Below are positions 1 to 6,610 of a stretch of 7,754 nt of DNA, piece by piece. How positions within the stretch are numbered: position 1 is the stretch's first letter; each line of letters begins with the position of its first letter. This DNA is from Ignavibacteriales bacterium (GTDB lineage: Bacteria; Bacteroidota; Ignavibacteria; Ignavibacteriales; Ignavibacteriaceae), in NCBI GenBank assembly GCA_027347125.1, contig DAIERC010000419.1:1-7754 (forward strand), given 5' to 3'. The translations under genes and the position numbers were made by a program. The notes under the pieces are model-generated. The model saw only the letters and a list, made by a program, of their open reading frames with translations, had not been told where the DNA came from and searched no databases.

Positions 1-270
1 TTTCGAGTTGGCAAGATCGCTTCCCGTTTTAAAATTCTTTAGAGCAAGACTATAATTGCCTATGAGTGTGTTGGCTTTTCCCAGAAGAAGGTATGCGGCT
101 GAATAATCGGGGTATATTCTTAAACCATTCTGTAAAATTAATATAGCTTTGTCCACATTATTATTTTCGATCTCCGTATTTGCCATCCTAACAAATAACG
201 GAGATCTTTTATTATACTCATAAATCAAACTAACCTTATCGTTGAATATTTCGTTTGTCGGCTTATTCAA
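1..270 (-). CDS. TPR protein, N-terminal part (runs off the left edge)
   Basis: An open frame of 90 codons with no stop reaches base 1, so only the N-terminus is visible. The frame is closed by a TAA about 18 bases before the chosen TTG start (bases 268-270). The first in-frame ATG is at codon 29, inside the first helical repeat, which makes the TTG more likely; a second TTG at codon 15 is possible. The product begins MNKPTNEIFNDK and then shows two TPR-like helical hairpins (about residues 26-55 and 57-90), the second carrying a typical Y-x-x-LG-x-A pattern (residues 60-66) and the first ending in YPDY. TPR domains are protein-interaction scaffolds, and no catalytic domain is visible in this fragment. 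No signal peptide is seen, so this end is probably cytoplasmic. It begins 11 bases after the glycosyltransferase stop, so the two are probably co-transcribed. The specific role is unknown. Confidence 0.72.
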   Translation of the reverse strand, partial: MNKPTNEIFNDKVSLIYEYNKRSPLFVRMANTEIENNNVDKAILILQNGLRIYPDYSAAYLLLGKANTLIGNYSLALKNFKTGSDLANSK

Positions 271-281
271 AAAGCTACTTT

Positions 282-1733
282 CTAAGCTTTAGACAAAGCA
301 TGTTTAATTGATGTTAAAGAGACAAAAGCGAAACCTAAGAAAAACATAATCTGGAAAGGCAGAGCTGCAATTTCCATAAAATAAATTGACGACAGGATTC
401 CTATGAAACAATACACAGCCATAATTAGTTCAACAATAACAGACAAACTGATTTTCTTTGAAGTATATTTTTTCCCAATCCATGAATCTTTTTCATTTTC
501 AACTTTAAACTTAGGGGTTCTTACAAATTCACTTTTCCTGTTTAGCAAGCCTTCAAATACGGCGCGCGAATTATTTACAGCAAAGCCCATACTGCCGGCC
601 ATAAACAACGGAAACAGAACTATTTTCTTTCGCCAATCAGTTCTAATATCTTTTTGCGAATAAAGATAAAACATAAAAGAACCGACAAATGCCAATACAA
701 ATATTGACATAAACGCAAAGTACAATTCGTGCGGCCCGCTGTTTTTAATAAATATTAACGGCACGTTAAGAATAGCAGCCAACAGGATAAAAGGAAAAAC
801 AAGATTGTTTGTTAAATGAAATGTTGCCTGCAATTTAATTCTTAGCGGAACTTTGGATCTCCAAACTAAGGGAAGAATTTTTTTAGCGGTTTCAATTGCG
901 CCTTTTGTCCATCTGAACTGCTGATTCTTTAAAGCGTTTATTTCGGACGGTAATTCAGCCGGTGAAGTAAATTCTTTTAAGAATACAAATCTCCAGCCGT
1001 TAAGTTGCGCGCGGTAGCTCAAATCCAAATCCTCTGTAAGCGTATCAGCTTCCCAATTACCCGCATCTTCAATACAGCTTTTTCTCCATATGCCGCCGGT
1101 GCCGTTAAAGTTGATGAAAAAACCTGCTTTATTTCTCACCGTCTGTTCAATAACAAAATGGCCGTCGAGCGCCAAAGCTTGCGCTTTTGTTAAGATGGAA
1201 TAGTCGCCGTTCAAATGCTCCCAGCGCGTTTGCACCATGCCAACTTTATCATCGGAAAAGTAAGAAAGGGTTTTATTTAAGAATTCTTTTTGCGGAATGA
1301 AGTCGGCGTCAAATATGGCGATATACTCGCCTTTGGCAATTCTCATACCTTCTTTTAACGCGCCTGCTTTAAATCCTTCTCTTGTGCCGCGGCGTATATG
1401 ATGAATATCGAATCCTTCGTTTTTTTTCTTCTCAACCAGCTTGGCAACAATCTGTGTTGTTTCGTCGGTTGAATCATCCAGCACTTGAATTTCTAATTTA
1501 TCCTTCGGGTAATTAATTTCACACACACTGTTTATTATTCTTTCTACTACGTAAAGTTCATTGTAAAGCGGAAGCTGTATAGTAACAGCTTTATCGGGTG
1601 TAAAATCTTTTTGGGGTATTTGTTTAACATTACGATACTTGTTATAATAGAAGATCATAATGAAGCCATGCAATCCGAATATGAAAAGAATCGATAGCGA
1701 AATAAAATACGAAACCAGAACTATGTCGTCCAT
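282..1733 (-). CDS. Membrane family 2 glycosyltransferase, cellulose synthase-like
   Basis: This 483-residue protein is a processive-type GT2 enzyme of the inner membrane. It would transfer sugar from a nucleotide-sugar donor to a growing beta-linked polysaccharide or glycan. The order is: one N-terminal membrane segment (about 5-30), a cytoplasmic GT-A catalytic domain (about 48-300), then four or five membrane segments (about 305-328, 336-358, 371-391, 428-452, 455-475). The expected motifs are intact: DDSTD (86-90), the metal-binding DAD inside FDADF (141-145), the catalytic-base TED (233-235) and QQFRW (271-275), the Q(Q/R)xRW signature of processive synthases. Length and QQxRW resemble CslA/CslC-like mannan or glucan synthases more than full-length BcsA; no PilZ domain is seen. 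The ATG at 1733 has AAAGG 12 bases upstream and lies 33 bases after the lptE stop, so co-transcription is likely. No BcsB-like partner is visible. The sugar and product cannot be told from sequence. Confidence 0.9.
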   Translation of the reverse strand: MDDIVLVSYFISLSILFIFGLHGFIMIFYYNKYRNVKQIPQKDFTPDKAVTIQLPLYNELYVVERIINSVCEINYPKDKLEIQVLDDSTDETTQIVAKLVEKKKNEGFDIHHIRRGTREGFKAGALKEGMRIAKGEYIAIFDADFIPQKEFLNKTLSYFSDDKVGMVQTRWEHLNGDYSILTKAQALALDGHFVIEQTVRNKAGFFINFNGTGGIWRKSCIEDAGNWEADTLTEDLDLSYRAQLNGWRFVFLKEFTSPAELPSEINALKNQQFRWTKGAIETAKKILPLVWRSKVPLRIKLQATFHLTNNLVFPFILLAAILNVPLIFIKNSGPHELYFAFMSIFVLAFVGSFMFYLYSQKDIRTDWRKKIVLFPLFMAGSMGFAVNNSRAVFEGLLNRKSEFVRTPKFKVENEKDSWIGKKYTSKKISLSVIVELIMAVYCFIGILSSIYFMEIAALPFQIMFFLGFAFVSLTSIKHALSKA

Positions 1734-1766
1734 TTTTGTTTTTAACCTTTAGATTAATTTATTTAG

Positions 1767-2324
1767 TTACCAGCCTGAAACTGTATCGAGAAGAATATCT
1801 TCAGTAATCCGATCTATAGCCGTTCCCATAGCGGCCTTTCTTTCATTAAGACCACCCGTTGCCGGGTAGTCACCATAATTAGAAAAGCTTTTATCAAAAA
1901 TCGTTTTTCTCTGTACAAGATCCCTGTATACGGCTTGTACTGTAATAGTTATTCTTCTTGATTGAACACTCTCACCGGCAGTAACTACAGCCGGTGCATC
2001 ACTCAATGAAGTTATGGTGCACTCAATAATTGAATTTGCATTTGCCTTAGTGGCAATCTGCAGCGTGTTGTCGTCAATAAACTTTTGAGTAAGCGTATTG
2101 GTAAACATCTCACTAAGCCCGGGTTCTCCTGAACCGCTGCGATCCTGTGCAACCGGAACCGCGATTGTCTTTATGTGCGCCGGAACCGAAGCCCCCGTAA
2201 AAGAATATGAACAACACCCTGTAAAATTAATTACGGCGGGGCTCATAAACAAGAGAATTAATATTACGGGTGTGACAGATAATAATTTATGCTTTACTAT
2301 GTCATGCAAATGTCGTATATTCAT
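1767..2324 (-). CDS. lptE: LptE-like LPS-assembly outer-membrane lipoprotein
   Basis: LptE is the lipoprotein that plugs and helps assemble LptD, the outer-membrane channel delivering lipopolysaccharide to the cell surface. From the chosen ATG the protein has 185 residues: a basic start, a hydrophobic core (KLLSVTPVILILLF), then FTGCC. The first cysteine of that pair (residue 37) is the likely lipidation site, though Phe at -3 makes the lipobox imperfect. The mature part starts YSFTGASVPAHIKTIAVP, the pattern I associate with LptE of Bacteroidota and Ignavibacteriota, then an alpha/beta domain rich in polar strands. An alternative ATG at 2375 adds 17 residues and overlaps the activator gene by 11 bases. 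I prefer 2324 because the longer form would need a 53-residue signal peptide, but neither start has a good Shine-Dalgarno sequence. The activator directly upstream and the glycosyltransferase downstream suit an envelope operon. The family call rests on the N-terminal pattern and context; identity to proteobacterial LptE would be low. Confidence 0.8.
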   Translation of the reverse strand: MNIRHLHDIVKHKLLSVTPVILILLFMSPAVINFTGCCSYSFTGASVPAHIKTIAVPVAQDRSGSGEPGLSEMFTNTLTQKFIDDNTLQIATKANANSIIECTITSLSDAPAVVTAGESVQSRRITITVQAVYRDLVQRKTIFDKSFSNYGDYPATGGLNERKAAMGTAIDRITEDILLDTVSGW

Positions 2325-2364
2325 GCGAAATTTATTTGGAATACACACCGAATATTCATTTTTA

Positions 2365-3468
2365 TTATAAATCATATTCTCTTATCTTTCTATACAACGT
2401 CCGTTCGCTAATATTCAACATCCTAGCGGCATTTCTTTTGTTGCCTTTGGTTATTTCCAAGGTATTTCTAATAGCTTCTTTTTCTATCTGATCAAGTGGT
2501 AAAATATCTGCCGGTTGAGAATTGTTGTTTTGCGATTCAACTTCTATTCGTTGGTTATATATTAAATCTTTTAATTCCATTATATCTTTTTTTATTTCGA
2601 ACAAAGCCCGGTATAACAATTCTCTATCGGCTTCTTCCGGAGATTTTTTGAGATATACAGGCAAATTCCTAATTGATTTTTCTTCTTCCCTTGGTCTTAG
2701 CAAAGGAAGAAAAGAATCCAGATTAAGGGAACCTTTTTTATTAAGAGCTACCGCCGTTTCAACAGTGTTTTTTAATTCTCTTACATTTCCAGGCCAATCG
2801 TAACTTACCAAAAGGTCCATAGCTTCATTCGAAATTTGAGGTGGTGCTATTTTATTATCGGATGAATAATTATCAATAAAATGTTTTACAAGTTCCTCAA
2901 TATCCATTTTTCTTTTTCTGAGCGGCGGAATGCTAAGCGTAACGGCTTTCAACCGAAAATAAAGGTCCTCCCTAAAATGCTTTGCTTCAACTTCTCTTTG
3001 CAAATCCTTATTGGTCGCAGCAATAATTCTAACGTCTACTTTGGTAACAGTTTCTGCGCCTAACCTCATAAATTCCTTTGTTTCAATTGCCCGCAGCAGC
3101 TTCACCTGCGTAGTAAGCGGCATTTCCGCAATCTCGTCTAGAAACAATGTACCGCCGTCGGCAATTTCAAAGTAACCTTTTCTATTTTCTAGAGCTCCCG
3201 TAAAGGACCCCTTTTTATGACCGAAGAGCTCGCTTTCTAAAATACCTTCGGGAATTGCGCCGCAGTTTACACTAACAAGCTGCTTATCTGCTCTATTACT
3301 CATTCCGTGAATTGTCCTGGCAAAGACTTCTTTGCCAACGCCGCTCTCGCCGTATATTAATACAGAAATATCGGATGCGGCAACCTGAGCGGTAATATCA
3401 ACAAGGTCTTTTATTTCCTTGCTTTTACCTATTATTCCGAATTTAATTTTAATTTCCTCGAAGGTCAT
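2365..3468 (-). CDS. Sigma-54-type AAA+ transcriptional activator, no receiver domain
   Basis: This 367-residue protein is a bacterial enhancer-binding protein. Such proteins hydrolyse ATP to remodel RNA polymerase-sigma-54 at promoters. The AAA+ domain starts almost at residue 1 and holds Walker A GESGVGKE (40-47), GSFTGA (87-92, the sigma-54 contact loop; the consensus is GAFTGA), Walker B GGTLFLDE (105-112), sensor I in AATN (150-153), arginine-finger region REDLYFRL (166-173) and sensor II GNVREL (227-232). A charged linker (about 258-325) leads to a C-terminal Fis-type helix-turn-helix (about 327-366, with NAARMLNISERTLYRKI). There is no N-terminal response-regulator, GAF or PAS domain, so activity may be set by abundance, by oligomer state or by a partner protein. 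The ATG at 3468 has no clear Shine-Dalgarno sequence. Its stop lies 40 bases before the preferred lptE start and overlaps the alternative one. I recall the same miaB, activator, lptE order from Bacteroidota genomes. Targets are unknown. Confidence 0.92.
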   Translation of the reverse strand: MTFEEIKIKFGIIGKSKEIKDLVDITAQVAASDISVLIYGESGVGKEVFARTIHGMSNRADKQLVSVNCGAIPEGILESELFGHKKGSFTGALENRKGYFEIADGGTLFLDEIAEMPLTTQVKLLRAIETKEFMRLGAETVTKVDVRIIAATNKDLQREVEAKHFREDLYFRLKAVTLSIPPLRKRKMDIEELVKHFIDNYSSDNKIAPPQISNEAMDLLVSYDWPGNVRELKNTVETAVALNKKGSLNLDSFLPLLRPREEEKSIRNLPVYLKKSPEEADRELLYRALFEIKKDIMELKDLIYNQRIEVESQNNNSQPADILPLDQIEKEAIRNTLEITKGNKRNAARMLNISERTLYRKIREYDL

Positions 3469-3583
3469 AATTAGCTGAAATTGGTTTTAAGATAAATTGA
3501 AGTTTTATTTTAAAAATTATAATTACAGTTGAGGTTAAATATATTATATTTCCCATCCTTATTAAAGTATTACCGCTGTCATT
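3469..3583 (-). promoter_or_regulatory. AT-rich gap, possible promoter of the activator-lptE block
   Basis: These 115 bases are the longest clearly AT-rich gap within the gene run. On the minus strand two TATAAT hexamers occur (3548-3543 and 3521-3516), which could serve as -10 elements. No convincing TTGACA-like -35 sits 16-18 bases upstream of either, and no sigma-54 -24/-12 element (TGGCA...TTGCA) is visible. There is no GC-rich terminator hairpin after the upstream hydrolase gene, so read-through is also possible. Calling this a promoter region rests on length and composition, and TATAAT matches are expected by chance in such AT-rich DNA. Confidence 0.25.
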
Positions 3584-4357
3584 TTATAGGATTTCAATAA
3601 CATCCCCGTCGACGGCGGTTACAATATTATGTTTACCTATGGCTTCAGGGCGTCTATAAATACCCGCAATAACATCCTGGTTTTCATCGCTGATGTGTGT
3701 TAAAACCAGTATCTTAGCTTTTTGTTGTATGAATGCATCCATGATATCATCAGCCGGTACATGAGATATTTCGGTAATCATCGAATTGAATTTATAATCT
3801 TCAAACAGGTAAAGGTCTTTCGCGGTTCCGATATCACCCGTGTAGAAAAATGATTTTGCATTTCCTTCAAATAAAAAACTGTTGCACGAAAATCTCAATC
3901 TACCGGCAGTAACGTATTGTTTATATTTATCCAGGTGCGAGTTTTGTTTTGAATAAAAAGAAAATTCTTTGTCTACATTTGTTTTCTTTCCATCCCTAAA
4001 GGTCTTATAATTTATTTCAAAACCCATCTTCTCAATAAAGATATAAGACTGCCTTACAAACTTCTTTACAAACCCCATAACTTTTTGATTGACAAAAATA
4101 TCAAGTGTGTTTTCCCTGTTTGTTAATTTCATCTGTACCAAAAGCGCACCTAGTCCGGAAAAATGATCGGGATGAAGATGTGATAGTAAAATACCATTAA
4201 TATCTTTGAAGGGTACGTAATTAGCTAACAGTGCTCTTGAAATCCCGTCTCCGGCATCAACCAGCAAGTTGTAATTACCTGCAAATACAATAAAGGATGA
4301 ATGATATCTCTTTAAAGAAGTTAAACCCGAACCGGTTCCGATAAATTTTATCTTCAA
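3584..4357 (-). CDS. RNase Z-like metallo-beta-lactamase-fold hydrolase
   Basis: This 257-residue protein has the full metal-binding set of the metallo-beta-lactamase fold: HLHPDH (60-65), a histidine at 141 (NSHLDKY), aspartate 175 in YTGDIG and histidine 221 in LTHIS, which should bind two zinc ions. The N-terminus (KFIGTGSG, then VDAGDG at 33-38) and the C-terminal LTHIS resemble the RNase Z/ElaC and arylsulfatase branch. RNase Z trims the 3' end of tRNA precursors. However, the protein is shorter than typical RNase Z (about 300 residues or more) and I see no glycine/proline-rich exosite arm, so tRNA cleavage is not established. No signal peptide is present, so it should be cytoplasmic. 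The start is TTG at 4357, with no Shine-Dalgarno sequence and only 7 bases after the stop of the SPOR gene, which suggests translational coupling. No in-frame ATG lies near the N-terminus, and the TTG retains the first beta strand. The substrate is unknown. Confidence 0.85.
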   Translation of the reverse strand: MKIKFIGTGSGLTSLKRYHSSFIVFAGNYNLLVDAGDGISRALLANYVPFKDINGILLSHLHPDHFSGLGALLVQMKLTNRENTLDIFVNQKVMGFVKKFVRQSYIFIEKMGFEINYKTFRDGKKTNVDKEFSFYSKQNSHLDKYKQYVTAGRLRFSCNSFLFEGNAKSFFYTGDIGTAKDLYLFEDYKFNSMITEISHVPADDIMDAFIQQKAKILVLTHISDENQDVIAGIYRRPEAIGKHNIVTAVDGDVIEIL

Positions 4358-4364
4358 TTTAGAT

Positions 4365-5105
4365 CTATTGGTTTGTTGTTGTAACTCTGCCGTTCAAATT
4401 AAACTTGGAGTTAATTAACTGAAGAGTTTTCTTTGCATCGTCTTCACCGGTAAATTTGCCGACGTACACAATATGAAACGTGGTACCGGCAACAATTTTG
4501 TCTTCAATATTAGAAGTATAGCCGGAGGATTGAAAAGACTTTTGCAATGCCTTGGCATTTTTTAAAACACTAAAGGCGCCGGCTTGAATAGTATATTTAT
4601 AATTCACATCCGGCTTGGTGCTGTTTACCGAAGTATTGAATTGTGTTTCAGGAATTGCGCTGAATTTTCCGGAAGCAATTACATTATCTTTGCCGGGAAT
4701 ATCTATTTGCGCAATTTTTATATAAGGTGAGTTCGGGTAATCTTTCCTAAGCTTATTCAGTTTATCCTTTGCGGCGCTATACATGCCCAGCGCATAATAA
4801 TAGGAATATACACGGTAAAGAGCGGCATCGGCATAACGGCTGTGCGGGTAATTTTTTATTATGTTATCATAGATAACAATAGCTTGCTGCCCGTTCTCCG
4901 TAAGCACACCGTCCAGGAACATTACCGAAGGATCGTTAGGGTTTTCTTTCATTAACCCGGGAAGAACAGATTGTACGCTTTCTTTTTTACCGTCTTCAAT
5001 TTTTTTTAAGTATGGAACGATATTGACTTCTTGCGCAAATGTATTAAAGAAGAGGAGCGAAACAAAAAAAGGGAGAAATAATATGAAAGAATTATTTTTT
5101 AACAT
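4365..5105 (-). CDS. Secreted TPR and SPOR domain protein
   Basis: From the ATG at 5105 the protein has 246 residues. A classical signal peptide (residues 1-24, hydrophobic core FILFLPFFVSLLFF, likely cut after NTFA) sends it to the periplasm. Residues about 47-130 form TPR-like repeats of the CpoB/BamD kind (YDNIIKNYPHSRYADAALY, then a second similar unit ending in LRKDYPNSPY). After a low-complexity linker, a SPOR domain (about 170-243) opens with YTIQAGAFS and includes FHIVYVGKF. SPOR domains bind denuded glycan strands of peptidoglycan, often at division sites, so a role in cell-wall organisation or division is likely. An in-frame GTG at 5144 would add 13 residues, but the ATG gives a normal signal peptide. 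Neither start has a good Shine-Dalgarno sequence. The gene lies 76 bases after miaB and 7 before the hydrolase. No lipobox is seen. Confidence 0.85.
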   Translation of the reverse strand: MLKNNSFILFLPFFVSLLFFNTFAQEVNIVPYLKKIEDGKKESVQSVLPGLMKENPNDPSVMFLDGVLTENGQQAIVIYDNIIKNYPHSRYADAALYRVYSYYYALGMYSAAKDKLNKLRKDYPNSPYIKIAQIDIPGKDNVIASGKFSAIPETQFNTSVNSTKPDVNYKYTIQAGAFSVLKNAKALQKSFQSSGYTSNIEDKIVAGTTFHIVYVGKFTGEDDAKKTLQLINSKFNLNGRVTTTNQ

Positions 5106-5181
5106 TATTATAATAAGTAACCCAATATTTTTATTTAGCCACACCGTAAAGTAAGAATAAAATTAGTAAATGGAAAAGGAT

Positions 5182-6528
5182 TTATGCAGTTAATGCCAAA
5201 CCGTTTTCCCCGGCATCTATAATTTCTATAATATCGCCGAAAAGAGTGGCAGAGGTTGCTTTATTAATTTTTATTCTTACGTAATCGCCTGTTTTAATTT
5301 TCTCGTCTAATGGAACTATAGCTACTTTATTCGTATCGGTCCTGCCGGCAAGAAAATTATCCGATTTCCGGCTCACGCCTTCAACGAGAATAATTTCTTC
5401 CATGCCAACCAATTGTTGATTTTTTTCGGAAGATATTTGTTGTTGAAGGTCTATAATTTCCTGCAGCCTTTTAGTCTTAACATCTTCAGGAACATCGTCT
5501 CCCATCTTATAAGCCTTGGTTCCTTCACGTGCGGAATACTTAAACATATAAGCGCCATCGTATTTTACCTGGCGCATTACTTCAAGCGTCATCAAGTGAT
5601 CTTCGTAAGTTTCAGTCGGGAACCCTGAAATAATATCGGTAGAGAAACTAACACCCGGAATAATTTGTTTTGCCTTTTCGATCAGCTTAAGGTAGTGTTC
5701 AATAGTATATGTTCTGTTCATCAGTTGCAGCACCCTGTTAGAGCCCGACTGGACAGGCAGGTGAATGTAGTTACATATATTCGGATATTCCGCAATGGTG
5801 TATAAAAGTTTATCAGAAAGATCCTGCGGGTGTGAAGTGGTAAATCTTATTCTTATTTTTTTATCTACAGACGCAGCGGCGGCTAAAAGATCGGCAAAAT
5901 CGTTATTACCGTCTAAGTATGAATTTACATTCTGCCCAAGCAAAGTAACTTCCCTAAATTCTCTTTCGGAAAGTTGTTTAACTTCGTTTACTATTGAATC
6001 AAGCGCACGGCTTCTTTCGCGGCCCCGCGTAAAAGGTACGACGCAAAAAGTACAGAACTTGTCGCATCCCCGCATAACCGAAATCCACGCTTGCAGTCCA
6101 TCCTCACGGTAAGGAATAATATCATCATAAGTTTCTGTTCTAGACAGTTGCACCCCAATTCCCTTTTCGCCGTTAATTGCTACACTTATAAATTCGGGCA
6201 GTTTACGGTATTCATCGGGGCCTATAACAATATCAACAATTTTCTTTTCTTCAATTAAATCTTTTCTTAACCGTTCGGCCATGCAGCCAAGAATACCAAC
6301 TACCAGATTACTTTTGCCGGTTTTTAAATTCTTAAAATTACCCAATCGGCCGTATATTCTTTGTTCGGCATTTTCTCTAATGCTGCAAGTATTCATTAAA
6401 ACAACATCGGCATTATTTATATCTTTTGTAATTTCATACCCGCTGTTTTTCAGAATGCCCATAACCAGTTCGCTATCGGCAACATTCATTTGACAGCCAT
6501 AGGTTTCAATATATACGTTACTTCTCAT
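5182..6528 (-). CDS. miaB: tRNA-2-methylthio-N6-dimethylallyladenosine synthase MiaB
   Basis: MiaB is a radical-SAM methylthiotransferase that converts i6A at position 37 of tRNAs reading UNN codons into ms2i6A, which stabilises codon pairing. At 448 residues it has normal length. Its three domains are in order: the N-terminal UPF0004 domain with the auxiliary cluster cysteines C12 (ETYGCQMN), C48 (NTCSIRE) and C82 (GCMAE); the radical-SAM barrel with C155, C159 and C162 in RGCDKFCTFC; and a C-terminal TRAM RNA-binding domain (about 375-436). GRERSR (169-174) and HLPVQSGS (256-263) are typical. The TYGCQMN and NTCSIRENAE motifs favour MiaB over the paralogues RimO and MtaB. The ATG at 6528 is preceded by a purine-rich GATGAGATACA. 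All key residues are present. It follows the DUF3467 gene by 82 bases and precedes the SPOR gene by 76. In Bacteroidota I recall miaB directly next to the sigma-54 activator; here two genes separate them. Confidence 0.97.
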   Translation of the reverse strand: MRSNVYIETYGCQMNVADSELVMGILKNSGYEITKDINNADVVLMNTCSIRENAEQRIYGRLGNFKNLKTGKSNLVVGILGCMAERLRKDLIEEKKIVDIVIGPDEYRKLPEFISVAINGEKGIGVQLSRTETYDDIIPYREDGLQAWISVMRGCDKFCTFCVVPFTRGRERSRALDSIVNEVKQLSEREFREVTLLGQNVNSYLDGNNDFADLLAAAASVDKKIRIRFTTSHPQDLSDKLLYTIAEYPNICNYIHLPVQSGSNRVLQLMNRTYTIEHYLKLIEKAKQIIPGVSFSTDIISGFPTETYEDHLMTLEVMRQVKYDGAYMFKYSAREGTKAYKMGDDVPEDVKTKRLQEIIDLQQQISSEKNQQLVGMEEIILVEGVSRKSDNFLAGRTDTNKVAIVPLDEKIKTGDYVRIKINKATSATLFGDIIEIIDAGENGLALTA

Positions 6529-6610
6529 TGTATCTCATCTGTTATAATTCAAATTTTCTTAGTGATACTTAGCGGTATTTTCCAAACCCCGCCTAGCGGC
6601 AATTTATTTT

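Noticed and set aside
403..663. Plus-strand open frame opposite the glycosyltransferase
   Set aside because: It lies wholly antisense to a gene with intact family motifs, and its translation shows no recognisable domain. The same holds for plus-strand frames at 1005-1193, 2098-2370, 2522-2803, 2881-3063, 5413-5628, 5795-6112, 6281-6493 and 7189-7404.
3469..3583. Search for a sigma-54 promoter that the activator could use on its own operon
   Set aside because: No -24/-12 GG...GC pair with correct spacing is visible here or in the other minus-strand gaps (1734-1766, 5106-5181, 6529-6610, 6959-7074).
5103..5144. GTG start at 5144 for the SPOR protein
   Set aside because: The ATG 13 codons later gives a standard signal peptide, and no ribosome site precedes the GTG. 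The GTG remains possible.
6529..6610. Repeated TAGCGG (6570-6575 and 6594-6599) and a CCGC-CTA-GCGG mini-hairpin (6589-6599) between the DUF3467 gene and miaB
   Set aside because: Two copies of six bases and a four-pair stem without a following T-run are too little to call a repeat, operator or terminator.
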